Shown: piece by piece, positions 16,813 through 25,692 of the stretch
How the letters are laid out: each line of letters starts with the position of its first letter
Position numbering within the stretch: position 1 is the first letter of the stretch
Assembly (NCBI GenBank): GCA_024697065.1
Contig: JAILGE010000009.1
Coordinates: forward strand, 18,977-82,976
Origin: Lachnospiraceae bacterium
GTDB lineage: Bacteria; Bacillota; Clostridia; Lachnospirales; Lachnospiraceae
DNA: 64,000 nucleotides
Direction: 5' to 3'
Translations under genes and position numbers: made by a program
The notes under the pieces: generated by a model
Told to the model about the DNA's origin: nothing
Seen by the model: only the letters and a program-made list of their open reading frames with translations
Database searches by the model: none

Positions 16813-16944
16813 AAACCCGCTCTTCCCGTCGTTTGATCCGCTCTACATTATCTTTTATGACTGCCCTGAAGTCCATACCTATGCGTTATCACGCATCAGC
16901 CGATACCGCAACTCCGTCAGCATCGGATACTTTTAGTCGCGACT

Positions 16945-17670
16945 TCAGTCAGCAAGCTTCTTGTTGATCTCTTTGAAATCCTTGAGGGCCTGCTTTCCGA
17001 TACCGAAGATCTTCTTTAAGTTGATGGAATTCACTCCGCCCTGTCTGGGTCTGAAAGTTATGGGCATGTAGCAGACCTTGCATCCCTTTCTTGCAAAGAT
17101 AACCGATACGATGACATTCGTAAGAAAATAATCCTTAGGGATTATATTTATATATTTTTCAAGGGTAGTCCTCTTCATGAGACGGAATGGAGTATTGGCA
17201 TCACGCACGTTTACACCAAAACAGAGTCTCACTACCAGCTTCAGGACCTTGGTGACAAAGAGTCTGGAGATACCGTCTTCGCGTCCGCGTCTCCAGCCGA
17301 TGACCATGTCGTATTTTTCTCTTCTCTTCCAGAAAGCCTCGAATTCGGAAGGAAGTGTCTGTCCGTCGGAATCGGTCTGGAAAATATAATCTGCGCCGTT
17401 TTTTATGGCGTAATTATATCCGTAAAGCACTGTCGCGCCGTGTCCGCCATTCTCCTTGGTAACAGGGAGAAGGAGGGGTCTGGTCTTTGCCAGATTGCAG
17501 AGTATCTCGTATGTATTGTCCTTGCTGCCGTCATTGATGACTACCAGTCTGCTCTTCCCGCCGCCGTTATGCTTTTCGATCACGGGATACCAGTCGATAA
17601 TGAGCTGCTTGATATTCTCAGACTCATTATATGCCGGTATTACAATATACAACACATCTTCTTTATTCAT
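16945..17670 (-). CDS. Glycosyltransferase family 2, polyprenyl-phosphate sugar synthase type
   Basis: 241 residues. It begins YIVIPAYNESENIKQLI with the DGSKDNT loop near residues 46-52 and the QTDSDGQTLP metal-binding motif near 97-106, the DPM1/Ppm pattern of enzymes that make polyprenyl-phosphate hexose. GWRRGRED and PFRLMKR agree with that subgroup. There is no membrane segment. Such a product is exactly what GT-C enzymes like the one at 6308-7804 use, so a functional pair is possible but inferred. GGAGG lies 8 nt before the ATG, and the gene has its own promoter and a leader of about 180 nt containing a conserved hairpin. Confidence 0.88.
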   Translation of the reverse strand: MNKEDVLYIVIPAYNESENIKQLIIDWYPVIEKHNGGGKSRLVVINDGSKDNTYEILCNLAKTRPLLLPVTKENGGHGATVLYGYNYAIKNGADYIFQTDSDGQTLPSEFEAFWKRREKYDMVIGWRRGREDGISRLFVTKVLKLVVRLCFGVNVRDANTPFRLMKRTTLEKYINIIPKDYFLTNVIVSVIFARKGCKVCYMPITFRPRQGGVNSINLKKIFGIGKQALKDFKEINKKLAD

Positions 17671-17678
17671 TTCTTATA

Positions 17679-17713
17679 CCTCCACGAAGAGAATTCTCGG
17701 ATGGAAATTCTCT
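17679..17713 (-). promoter_or_regulatory. Leader hairpin fused to Shine-Dalgarno (copy A)
   Basis: In the minus-strand transcript a perfect 8-bp stem (AGAGAATT at 17706-17713 with AATTCTCT at 17688-17695, loop of 10) ends 3 nt before GTGGAGG of the ribosome binding site. The block from GGCTCAGAGAA to CTTCGTGGAGG recurs upstream of a radical SAM gene at 61501-61531, with a compensated base-pair change, and in truncated form upstream of 62916. Confidence 0.7.
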
Positions 17714-17856
17714 GAGCCCGGGAATTGTGGTACACGCGAAAAGGTTTATTAGCCACAATTCCGATTTGAAAGAAAAGCTCCTCAGCGTTTCCTTTTAAAT
17801 ACCGTTAAACGGTACACAGGCACTTTTATAAATTGCTTTTATTTAATCAAACATAA

Positions 17857-17885
17857 ACTATAATACTTTTACTCACCGTGTGCAA
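17857..17885 (-). promoter_or_regulatory. Promoter of the GT2 gene at 16945-17670
   Basis: Minus strand: -35 TTGCAC (17880-17885), 17-bp spacer, -10 TATAGT (17857-17862). It gives a leader of about 180 nt, unusually long here. The leader also holds the inverted repeat GAATTGTGG / CCACAATTC (around 17722-17760). No other gene is present between 17671 and 17966. Confidence 0.7.
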
Positions 17886-17966
17886 CTTCAGGTATTATTC
17901 CTGCGCGCCCGGCAGCTGTTTTTTGCAGTTTTTTTAACTGCTTTTCAGCTGTTTTCTATCTGTATT

Positions 17967-18752
17967 CTACCCCATCACCACCGCTGCAGAATACCCCGTC
18001 AGCCCACCGATTATGCACTTATACTTATTATCGCACACTTTCCCCATCTTCAAAACATCTAAAAATGTCACATCCTTGAAGCCTTCGGAAAGCCCGTTGC
18101 CCGTATTCTTCACGTATGCCTCATGCAGACACCACAGGCGATAGAACTCCGTGCGTCTGTGCTCCGGATCCGATATGCTCTCAAGATATGCCGCTTCGTC
18201 TTCGTGGAAAAATCGCTTCGCGATATCCATGACCTCTCTGCGCTCGCTGTGCTCCTGGATATCCACTCCTATAGGCGCATCTGAAATGCCGCACATTGCG
18301 CGGGCTCCGGAATGGGAGAGACTGATATATATATCGGGATAGTCCGGGAGATAGGGCTGGCCGGAGGGTTTATGGGCTTCGGCGAAAATATGTATCTTAT
18401 AAGCGATCTCCCTGCCAACAGATTCCGACGTGTTAACCCTGCTGCCTTCGCTGCACTCGGATCCGGAGGAATTTGCGTTTCCTGATTCCGCGTGTAACTC
18501 TCCGATGATATCAGACAGTGCGAGCTGCTCCGCCTCGTCACATGCCCCTTGACGGCCCTTCTTAACATATTCTCTCACAGCATACTGCAGCAACACTCCG
18601 GCCGCCACCATCTGCCGTCCGGAACCTTCATGCCTGACTTTCAGCACTCGCTCACGCCGGCCTGCATCTATCAGCTCAAGAGCATTCTCATACAGCTCTT
18701 TATCCTTTAGTTCCTCCGTATCGGTTATAAATATTAAACTTCGATCTGCCAA
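17967..18752 (-). CDS. 4'-phosphopantetheinyl transferase, Sfp type
   Basis: The C-terminal half carries the PPTase signature: GVDIQEHSER, then FFHEDEAAYL and FYRLWCLHEAYVKNTGNGL (Mg-binding acidic residues and the WxxKEA-like motif, here WCLHEAYVK). It transfers phosphopantetheine from CoA to acyl- or peptidyl-carrier proteins. I chose a TTG start at 18752 (GAAGGAG 5 nt upstream), giving 261 residues that begin LADRSLIFITDTEEL; the frame is open up to an ATG at 18923, but that would add 57 residues unlike the family. About 45 residues near the middle (SGNANSSGSECSEGS) form a low-complexity insert. No carrier protein gene is near. Confidence 0.82.
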   Translation of the reverse strand: MADRSLIFITDTEELKDKELYENALELIDAGRRERVLKVRHEGSGRQMVAAGVLLQYAVREYVKKGRQGACDEAEQLALSDIIGELHAESGNANSSGSECSEGSRVNTSESVGREIAYKIHIFAEAHKPSGQPYLPDYPDIYISLSHSGARAMCGISDAPIGVDIQEHSERREVMDIAKRFFHEDEAAYLESISDPEHRRTEFYRLWCLHEAYVKNTGNGLSEGFKDVTFLDVLKMGKVCDNKYKCIIGGLTGYSAAVVMG

Positions 18753-18811
18753 ATCGACTCCTTCTTCAACAATACTCCAATATGTTTCGTAAAATTCTAT
18801 ATCGGCTTTTC

Positions 18812-18927
18812 TTGTTTTATCGAATTTATGTGTTAAGATACTTATACAAAAGTAGTGCTTGACACTATTCGGGCTGGTCGTTAGGCCCGGGTCCAACGGT
18901 ACGGTGTGGGTGTCCCACACCATTTTT
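18812..18927 (+). ncRNA. Candidate small RNA with own promoter and terminator
   Basis: Plus strand: TTGTTT (18812-18817), 16-bp spacer, TAAGAT (18834-18839), then about 80 bp with hairpins TAGTG/CACTA and GGGC/GCCC, ending in GGTGTGGG-TGT-CCCACACC followed by ATTTTT (18903-18927), a strong plus-strand terminator. There is no plus-strand gene upstream for that terminator to serve, which is why a short RNA is suspected. The promoter match is only moderate, and the segment is antisense to the region upstream of the PPTase start. Confidence 0.35.
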
Positions 18928-18930
18928 CAT

Positions 18931-20271
18931 TTAAGCCAAATCAGCCTCCATTATTTTTTCACTTAACAAAAAGTCAAACAGATCAACCGTCATCACACCC
19001 TCATCATCATATGTCGGATTCAGGTCGTTTTTTGTAACAACAATCTTTTTGAAGGAATCATCTATATTGTGTAAGCTTCTCTTTTCCTGCGTCTGCTTTT
19101 CAAGAGATTCCATAGATAAGGCTGATTGAATATAGAATTTCTGACTTCCCTTTGAAGCGACAAAATCCACTTCAAGTGATTTCTGTGCGTATATCGGCTT
19201 ACCATTTTTGTCCGTCCGGTCGGTTTTATCACTGACACTTAACTCCCCGACATCAACGTTAAACCCTCTGAACCTCAATTCATTGTATAAGATATTCTCC
19301 ATGATATGAGTTTCTTCTATCTGTCTGAAATTGAGTCTGGCATTTCTCACGCCGATATCTTCAAAATAGATCTTGAACGGAGATCCTATATATTTTCTGC
19401 CTTTGATGTTATATTTTTTTACTTTAGATACGACAAAAGCATCTTGAAAATAATCGATATAATCTACGATCGTATCAGCCGAAATACTCTTATTTAAAAC
19501 GCTTTTGAATGTACCCGAAATCTTATTTGCACTTACAGGGCTGCCGATCATAGACGCTAAGATATCAAACGTATCCCCCAGCTCTGCTTTTTTAATAATC
19601 CTGTTATGAGTAATGATATCTTTTAAATATGTTTCTTCGCATAAATTTTTTAAGTATGAATATTTTTCTTCTTCACTCTTCATTTGTGCCACAAGGGGAA
19701 TGCCACCGGTTACAACATATTCCCTCCATGCTTTATCCGGAGTCATATCCGTTCCCTGCAAATACTCTGAAAACGCAAGGGGCAGTACATGAACTACCGT
19801 ACCTCTGCCCTTAAATTCAGTTGCTATATCTGATGATAAAAACTTTGAATTGGAACCTGTAACATAAATATCAAAATTAGTATGCTTTAAAAGTCCATTA
19901 AGGGTCCCCACAAAATTTTCAAGCAATTGAACTTCATCCAATAACAGATAATATTTTTCGGCATCATTTGTTCTATCCTTCACATATGCCCTGAATTTCC
20001 TGGCATTCACATAGAACACATCCTTATTTTGTTTGATCCTTGTCGCTTCTTCAGGATAATATGCATCAAGCAGATCCAGGTCTTCATCCGAATCAAATGC
20101 AAACCGGATTATGTTTTTACTTGCAACACCTGTATTCAACAGGTATTTATAAAAGAGCTCATTCATCAGATATGATTTACCTGAACGTCTGGCGCCTGTT
20201 ATTACCTTTATCAGCCCGTTTTCCCTTCGATCGATCAGTCTGCTTACATATATTTCTCTGGAATATTCCAT
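18931..20271 (-). CDS. AAA+ ATPase with DUF4143 domain
   Basis: 446 residues. Walker A GARRSGKS at 26-33; Walker B LLLDEVQ near 110; the TGSNSKFLSSDIA stretch (near 137-149) is the sensor-1 region of the AAA_14 family. The C-terminal 200 residues are the DUF4143 domain (YFEDIGVRNARL, EVDFVASKG), with a nuclease-like fold motif. Such stand-alone ATPases are widespread in gut bacteria and archaea, vary from strain to strain, and have no settled function. The gene lies alone between two hairpins and behind a promoter region with a 15-bp dyad, as expected of an independently inherited gene. AGAGG lies 6 nt before the ATG. Confidence 0.88.
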   Translation of the reverse strand: MEYSREIYVSRLIDRRENGLIKVITGARRSGKSYLMNELFYKYLLNTGVASKNIIRFAFDSDEDLDLLDAYYPEEATRIKQNKDVFYVNARKFRAYVKDRTNDAEKYYLLLDEVQLLENFVGTLNGLLKHTNFDIYVTGSNSKFLSSDIATEFKGRGTVVHVLPLAFSEYLQGTDMTPDKAWREYVVTGGIPLVAQMKSEEEKYSYLKNLCEETYLKDIITHNRIIKKAELGDTFDILASMIGSPVSANKISGTFKSVLNKSISADTIVDYIDYFQDAFVVSKVKKYNIKGRKYIGSPFKIYFEDIGVRNARLNFRQIEETHIMENILYNELRFRGFNVDVGELSVSDKTDRTDKNGKPIYAQKSLEVDFVASKGSQKFYIQSALSMESLEKQTQEKRSLHNIDDSFKKIVVTKNDLNPTYDDEGVMTVDLFDFLLSEKIMEADLA

Positions 20272-20287
20272 ATTAATCCTCTTTCTT

Positions 20288-20390
20288 CAAAGAACTTTGG
20301 TTTTTATCGATTATATTATAGCATAATTTTAGTTTTTTGATATGTTTCGGTCGATAAAACTCAAAGTTCTTTGGATTTTATCGACCGAAA
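20288..20390. promoter_or_regulatory. Promoter-operator region of the AAA ATPase gene
   Basis: Minus-strand -10 TATAAT at 20315-20320. Upstream lies a perfect 15-bp inverted repeat, TTTCGGTCGATAAAA (20345-20359) and TTTTATCGACCGAAA (20376-20390), spaced by 16 bp that include CAAAGTTCTTTG. A third, partial copy (CAAAGAACTTTGG with TTTTTATCGA, 20288-20310) lies between the -10 and the start codon. This arrangement suggests a repressor binding site, perhaps for autoregulation. Confidence 0.55.
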
Positions 20391-20430
20391 AAACAAGGGA
20401 TATTCCGGCCAATCAGCTGAAATATCCCTT
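20388..20430 (-). terminator. Terminator of the hemZ-led 3' operon end
   Basis: Perfect 10-bp stem AAGGGATATT / AATATCCCTT (20395-20404 and 20421-20430), followed on the minus strand by G and six Ts. It closes the long operon that ends with hemZ. Confidence 0.85.
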
Positions 20431-20486
20431 GATAAGATAAGTTATTTTATGCGAACAATCCTCAATGCCAATGTCCCGGTGGATGA

Positions 20487-21971
20487 TCACTCCCCCGCTC
20501 CAAACAGCTTCCTCTTCCTCTCTATCATCGCCTGCAGATCGGACAGATAGAGGTTTACATCCTTGTGGGTGTCGCATCTCTCGATGAGGCCCGTGCCGTC
20601 GCAGTGAACTCTCTTTGATACGGTGCCGACGCCCAGAGCCACGATAGACTGCACCTCCTCCATGATGAGTATGTTATAGAGACCGTATTTTCCTTCATGT
20701 GCAAATCCGGTATTTTCAAGACTTCCTGCCATATTCTTTTGTCTGTAGAGATAGTAGGGCTTCATGCCCAAAGCATCTGCCGTATCATAGGCCTTCTGCA
20801 TAGCCTTCTCCGCATCCAGTCCTGAGATCGCTCCGTGCTCCGCGATCCACTGCTTCATCCTCGATGCACGCTTGATGGCAAGAGAATGAGCAGTGATGCT
20901 GTCAGGCGCAAATTCCGCAACAGCGTCGAAGGTGTGTTCCACATCACTTAAGGTCTCTCCCGGAAGTCCCAGGATCAGATCCATATTGATATTGTTAAAA
21001 CCCGCATCTCTGGCCTGTGCGAAGGCTCTTCTTATATCATCCGTTGTATGATGTCTGCCGATGAGCTTAAGAGTCTCATCCTTCATGGTCTGGGGATTAA
21101 CGGATATCCTTGTCACACCGTATTTTTTCATGGCAGCAAGCTTTCCCGTCGTAATGGAATCCGGCCTTCCCGCTTCCACGGTAAATTCCTTCACATTTTC
21201 CATAGGCATTATGGATGTTATGGAATGAAGGAGCTTTTCCAGTCTCACCTCGTCAAGTGAAGTCGGTGTACCGCCTCCGATATAGACAGTATCCAGGCGT
21301 TTCCCCTGCATATATTCACACGTCGCTCTCATCTCATCAGCAAGAGCATCCAGATACTCATCGACCTTCTTCTCAAACTTCGCTATGGGAAATGATGTAA
21401 ATGAACAATAGAGGCAGGTAGACGGGCAAAAAGGTATGCCTATATAGAGACTGTATCCCTTACCGTCCGTAAAGGGCTTAAGTATACCCTCTTCCAGCTC
21501 CGCGATACGTATGCCGAGCCTTGCCTTATCCTCCGATACACGGCAGGTATCATACAGGTCTTTTATGATCTCATCCCGCCCTTTCCCTTCCGCAGCATTT
21601 ATCATTCTCATGATTAGCTTGGTAGGCCGCACGCCCGTAAGCGCTCCCCAGGGCAGCGTCATGCCGCTGTACTCACACAGACTGTCGTAGAGGAAAAGCT
21701 TCCATGCTTTTCTGAAATCTCCGGGATCGGCGCTTTCCGTATATTCAAAGCAATATTCCCGGTCCGCAGGCAGACTCTTTCCTCCCAGAAATCTTATGGT
21801 GCCACTGCCCTCTTCCGGATGCAATAAAAAAAGTGCAGTGTCACTTTCGATATCCGCACCGCTCTCATCCTCTGCGATCTCCACCTTTACTTCCGGATCC
21901 GGAAAAAATGAAGTCACAAGGGCATATATATCATATTCAAATTCTTCTCTGTTGATCCTGATCTTTAACAT
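20487..21971 (-). CDS. hemZ: Coproporphyrinogen dehydrogenase-like radical SAM protein HemZ
   Basis: 494 residues. After an N-terminal domain of about 170 residues found in HemZ (PWGALTGVRPTKLIMRM, residues 107-123), the radical SAM core has cluster cysteines C182, C186 and C189 in FCPSTCLYCSF. GGGTPTSLD and the HemN-type ISVNPQTMKDETLKLIGRHH follow. HemZ proteins are annotated as oxygen-independent coproporphyrinogen III oxidases, but many organisms that carry one lack haem synthesis and the activity is not firmly shown. It is the last gene of the operon, 30 bp after the MBL-fold gene. Confidence 0.9.
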   Translation of the reverse strand: MLKIRINREEFEYDIYALVTSFFPDPEVKVEIAEDESGADIESDTALFLLHPEEGSGTIRFLGGKSLPADREYCFEYTESADPGDFRKAWKLFLYDSLCEYSGMTLPWGALTGVRPTKLIMRMINAAEGKGRDEIIKDLYDTCRVSEDKARLGIRIAELEEGILKPFTDGKGYSLYIGIPFCPSTCLYCSFTSFPIAKFEKKVDEYLDALADEMRATCEYMQGKRLDTVYIGGGTPTSLDEVRLEKLLHSITSIMPMENVKEFTVEAGRPDSITTGKLAAMKKYGVTRISVNPQTMKDETLKLIGRHHTTDDIRRAFAQARDAGFNNINMDLILGLPGETLSDVEHTFDAVAEFAPDSITAHSLAIKRASRMKQWIAEHGAISGLDAEKAMQKAYDTADALGMKPYYLYRQKNMAGSLENTGFAHEGKYGLYNILIMEEVQSIVALGVGTVSKRVHCDGTGLIERCDTHKDVNLYLSDLQAMIERKRKLFGAGE

Positions 21972-22001
21972 ATCAATACATCATCTGTCCGCAGGCTGAC
22001 A

Positions 22002-22655
22002 CTAATTCAGCCCGCCTGTTGCATAGGGATTATATTTTCTCTCAAATCCTATGGTCGTCTCAGCGCCATGTCCCGGATATACCTTAGTCTCATCCGGAAG
22101 TACCATTAATTTCTCCTGCAGGGATCTGACCAGAGTACTCATGCTTCCACCCGGAAAATCAGTCCTTCCGACGGAACCCTCAAAAAGTGTATCTCCGGAG
22201 ATAAGTATGCCGCCCTCTTCGATATAAAAGCAGCATCCTCCCTTTGTATGTCCCGGAGTAGCCAGCACTTTGCATCTGATATCCCCCGCAATCGTAAGCT
22301 CATCTCCGTCTTTAAAATATCCGTCAGGTGTAAGGGTTACGGGATATCCCATAAAATCCAGTGACACGTTAAGCTCCGGATTTTCTATCAGTTCTTTTTC
22401 CGCATCAAGGCATTTTATCCTGGCTCCTGATCTGTTCCTCAGATCATCTCCGCCTGCGATATGATCAAAATGTCCGTGGGTGAGCAGTATCTCTTCCACT
22501 TCCAGACCCATATCCGTAAGCTTGTCATATATATAATTTCCACTGTCCGCAGGATCGAAGAAGCAGGCTTTATCCCCGCCTTCCCTGTAAACATAATAGC
22601 AATTGGTCTCAATGGGTCCCAATAACATATGTCCGACTTTTATCTCATTTCCCAT
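22002..22655 (-). CDS. MBL-fold metallo-hydrolase (glyoxalase II-like)
   Basis: 217 residues from an ATG at 22655, preceded by GGAG at 7 nt; an in-frame ATG 15 bp upstream has no ribosome binding site. Metal motif THGHFDH (residues 59-65), then TPGHTKGGCCFYI and SGDTLFEGSVGRTDFPGG, and YPGHGAETT near the C-terminus. These supply the two-zinc site of the YcbL/hydroxyacylglutathione hydrolase branch. Substrate unknown; thioester hydrolysis is likely. It lies 40 bp after the rel gene, a common neighbour in clostridia. Confidence 0.9.
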   Translation of the reverse strand: MGNEIKVGHMLLGPIETNCYYVYREGGDKACFFDPADSGNYIYDKLTDMGLEVEEILLTHGHFDHIAGGDDLRNRSGARIKCLDAEKELIENPELNVSLDFMGYPVTLTPDGYFKDGDELTIAGDIRCKVLATPGHTKGGCCFYIEEGGILISGDTLFEGSVGRTDFPGGSMSTLVRSLQEKLMVLPDETKVYPGHGAETTIGFERKYNPYATGGLN

Positions 22656-22695
22656 ACATGATCTCCACAATTAATGCTTCCCATCCGAATACTGC

Positions 22696-25128
22696 TTACT
22701 CAGGTCTCCTTACATCAGTAACGTTCTCTACCATCCTGATCTTATCGCAGAGTCTGTCCATCTCCGAACGTGATGCGGTCTCAAAAGAGATCCTCATTGT
22801 AACTCTGCCCTTTGAGTCAGTATTGGTTGACAGTGAGATGATATCTATATTCTCATCCGAGAATTTCTTCGATATATCCGTAAGGAGTCCGGATCTGTTC
22901 TCGGCATAGACCACTATCTCTACCACATATCTGCTGCCGGGAGATGTAGCTTCATCAAGCTCCCATCCTGCCTCCACGAGTCTGTCTTCCTCACCCTCGG
23001 GGATATTGAGGATGTTGACGCAGTCCTTCCTGTGAATCGTAACGCCACGACCTCTTGTGACATATCCTATTATGTCGTCACCGGGAAGCGGGGTGCAGCA
23101 CTTGGGGAATCTTATAGCCATTCCGGATACGCCCTTAACGACTATGCCTCCGTTCTTTCCGCCGTGATGCTTAACACTTCCGCTCTGGGACTTGCTCTTG
23201 ATCTCGGCGAGAACATCCGCATCTGTCTGATGCTGCTTTATGTATGACTCTCTTATCTCGATGAGCCTGTTTACAACCTGACCTTCGCGCAGTGCGCCGT
23301 GACCTACGGCACTCATCAGATTATCCCAGTCCCTGAATCCCTGCTTCTTAAGCAGTGCCTCTTCAAATTCGGGCTTTAATATATCCTGAGGATTTATTCC
23401 TCTGTTCTTGCAATATGCGTTGAAGAGTTCCTTACCGTGCTCGATATTCTCTTCCTTGAACTCGCCCCTGAACCACTGTGATATCTTTGTTCGCGCCTGG
23501 GCGGACTTTACGATACCGAGCCAGTCACGGCTGGGTCCTCTGGAGTTCTGGCTGGTGAGGATCTCTATCACATCACCGTTCTTTATCTCATAATTGATGG
23601 TAACGAGCTTGCCGTTAACACGTGCTCCCATCATATGATTTCCCACGTCAGAGTGGATGCTGTAAGCAAAGTCCACGGGGGTGGAACCGGCAGGGAGATT
23701 TTTGACATCACCTGTAGGCGTGAAGCAGTAAACATTATCGGAAAAGAGATCCAGGTCACTCTTTAACAGACTCATGAATTCTCTGTTGTCCGACATGTCC
23801 TTTTGCCACTCGAGGATCTGTCTGAGCCAGGTTAACTTCTCTTCTTCCTGAAGCTCCGGTGCACGGCCGTCAGAGGCTTCCTTATACTTCCAGTGAGCCG
23901 CGATACCGTACTCGGCAGTGCGGTGCATCTCGAATGTTCTGATCTGTATCTCAAAAGGAACACCGTTTGCACCGGCCAGTGTCGTATGCAGAGACTGGTA
24001 CATGTTGTCCTTGGGAACAGCTATATAATCTTTAAATCTGCCCGGTATAGGCTTATAGATCTCATGGATAACGCCCAGAGCGGCATAGCAGTCCCTTACG
24101 CTTGCAACTATTATACGCACGGCAAAGAGATCATAGATCTGATCCAGAGTCTTATGCTGGTTCTTCATCTTCTTGTATATGCTGAAGAAATGCTTTGCAC
24201 GTCCGTCTATCTTTGCATTGATGCCCGCAGCAGTAATATGCTTTGATACCTCATCCACTATCTCCTGTACCACACGTTCACGCTCGGACTTGCGCTCTGC
24301 GATCATGATGGCGAGATTGTGATAGATCTCGGGCTCCAGATATTTGAGGCAGAGGTCTTCCAACTCTACCTTGATCTTGGAGATACCGAGCCTCTGTGCT
24401 ATGGGTGCGTAGATATCAAGTGTTTCTCTTGCGATCTCCTTCTGCTTCTCCGGATTGTGATAGGAGAGCGTACGCATATTATGCAGACGATCCGCAAGCT
24501 TGATCATTATGACACGTATATCCTTTGCCATGGCAAGGAACATCTTGCGCAGGTTAAGTGCCTGCATATCAAGCTTGTCAGCAGTGTACTGGATCTTGGA
24601 AAGCTTGGTGACACCGTCAACCAGGAAAGCCACTTCTTCTCCGAAGCCTTCCTTGATGTCATCCACCGTCATGGTGGTATCTTCGGCTACATCATGCAGG
24701 ATACCGGCAGCGACCGTCTCCTTGTCCATCTCCATATCCGCAAGGATTATGGCAACGCAGAGAGGATGAACGATGTAAGGCTCGCCGGACTTCCTCATCT
24801 GATCCCCGTGAGTCTCGCGTGCCGTATTATAGGCCTTCTCGATAAGAGATATGTCATCCGAGGGATGATACTTCTTAACCCTGTCTATCAGTTCCTTATA
24901 GAGTGTTTCGGGAGGCTGGAATTCCGCGATCTTTTCGATACGTCCGTCATCGATGACCACCGAAGGGCGCACGTCGCCTGCGGAGAGAGCCTTTGAAGCT
25001 TCAACGCTCTCCTCCGCCAGTTCGACTTCATCCTTCTGAAGCTTACGGACATTCTTATCCGAGTTCTCTATCAGCTGCTCCAGTTCATCTATATCTTTTT
25101 TTACTTTATCGTTATCAGTTCCCATCAT
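22696..25128 (-). CDS. rel: Bifunctional (p)ppGpp synthetase/hydrolase, Rel/SpoT type
   Basis: 810 residues with the complete long-RSH layout: an N-terminal extension of about 85 residues; HD hydrolase domain (RKSGEPYIVHPL, AGILHDVAEDT, KLADRLHNMRT); synthetase domain (YDLFAVRIIV, GRFKDYIAVPK, YQSLHTT, EIQIRT); TGS (FTPTGDVKNLPAGSTPVDFAYSIHSDVG); zinc-finger region with CCTPLPGD; and C-terminal ACT (RSGLLTDISKKFSDENIDI). It makes and degrades (p)ppGpp in response to ribosome state. The start overlaps the apt stop as ATGA. It is transcribed from the aminoethylphosphonate operon promoter unless an internal promoter was missed. Confidence 0.97.
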   Translation of the reverse strand: MMGTDNDKVKKDIDELEQLIENSDKNVRKLQKDEVELAEESVEASKALSAGDVRPSVVIDDGRIEKIAEFQPPETLYKELIDRVKKYHPSDDISLIEKAYNTARETHGDQMRKSGEPYIVHPLCVAIILADMEMDKETVAAGILHDVAEDTTMTVDDIKEGFGEEVAFLVDGVTKLSKIQYTADKLDMQALNLRKMFLAMAKDIRVIMIKLADRLHNMRTLSYHNPEKQKEIARETLDIYAPIAQRLGISKIKVELEDLCLKYLEPEIYHNLAIMIAERKSERERVVQEIVDEVSKHITAAGINAKIDGRAKHFFSIYKKMKNQHKTLDQIYDLFAVRIIVASVRDCYAALGVIHEIYKPIPGRFKDYIAVPKDNMYQSLHTTLAGANGVPFEIQIRTFEMHRTAEYGIAAHWKYKEASDGRAPELQEEEKLTWLRQILEWQKDMSDNREFMSLLKSDLDLFSDNVYCFTPTGDVKNLPAGSTPVDFAYSIHSDVGNHMMGARVNGKLVTINYEIKNGDVIEILTSQNSRGPSRDWLGIVKSAQARTKISQWFRGEFKEENIEHGKELFNAYCKNRGINPQDILKPEFEEALLKKQGFRDWDNLMSAVGHGALREGQVVNRLIEIRESYIKQHQTDADVLAEIKSKSQSGSVKHHGGKNGGIVVKGVSGMAIRFPKCCTPLPGDDIIGYVTRGRGVTIHRKDCVNILNIPEGEEDRLVEAGWELDEATSPGSRYVVEIVVYAENRSGLLTDISKKFSDENIDIISLSTNTDSKGRVTMRISFETASRSEMDRLCDKIRMVENVTDVRRPE

Positions 25129-25670
25129 TCACCGAGATATTCAACTGCCGAAAGCAGCTTGTATTTTGATATCTTCTCTCTTCCCTTAAGATCGGGCAGC
25201 TCTACCAGGACAAGTACCGCAGCCACCGAACCGCCAAGGGATTCCACAAGCTTTATCATAGCTTCCGTGGTACCGCCTGTTGCGATGAGGTCATCTACGA
25301 TCAGCACTTTGTCGCCCTTATTTATGCTGTCCTTATGCATTTCAAGAGTAGTGGAGCCGTACTCGAGATCGTAGCTCATCTCCACTGTCTCGCCGGGAAG
25401 CTTTCCCTTCTTCCTAATAAGCACGAAGGGCTTGCCTGTCTTGTAAGCGATAGGTGCACCAAAGATAAAACCTCTGGATTCCGCACCTGCCACCACATCA
25501 TATTCCACGTCTTTAGCAAGATCCGTCAGCGTATCTACCGACAGCTTAAGTCCCTCGGCATTGCCTATGAGAGTGGTGATATCCCTGAACTGAACTCCCT
25601 TTTGCGGGAAATCGGGGATGGTTCTGATATAACTTTTAAGCTTTTCTTCAGTGATCTTATCTGCAGCCAT
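25125..25670 (-). CDS. apt: Adenine phosphoribosyltransferase
   Basis: 181 residues, type I phosphoribosyltransferase. PRPP motif VLIVDDLIATGGTTEAMIKL (around residues 123-142) and the FPQKGVQFRDIT N-terminal pattern are both canonical. It salvages adenine to AMP. It directly precedes rel with an ATGA overlap, the usual Gram-positive arrangement, and follows the phosphonopyruvate decarboxylase gene by 22 bp. Confidence 0.97.
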   Translation of the reverse strand: MAADKITEEKLKSYIRTIPDFPQKGVQFRDITTLIGNAEGLKLSVDTLTDLAKDVEYDVVAGAESRGFIFGAPIAYKTGKPFVLIRKKGKLPGETVEMSYDLEYGSTTLEMHKDSINKGDKVLIVDDLIATGGTTEAMIKLVESLGGSVAAVLVLVELPDLKGREKISKYKLLSAVEYLGE

Positions 25671-25692
25671 GGAACACCTCCATAAAAATATA

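Noticed and set aside
17881..17966. Terminator for the PPTase gene on the minus strand
   Set aside because: The hairpin GCAGTT/AACTGC is followed by T only in the plus direction, so it does not support minus-strand termination.
24319..24996. Plus-strand open frame of 225 codons
   Set aside because: Antisense to the rel gene, which has full domain support; composition is that of a shadow frame.
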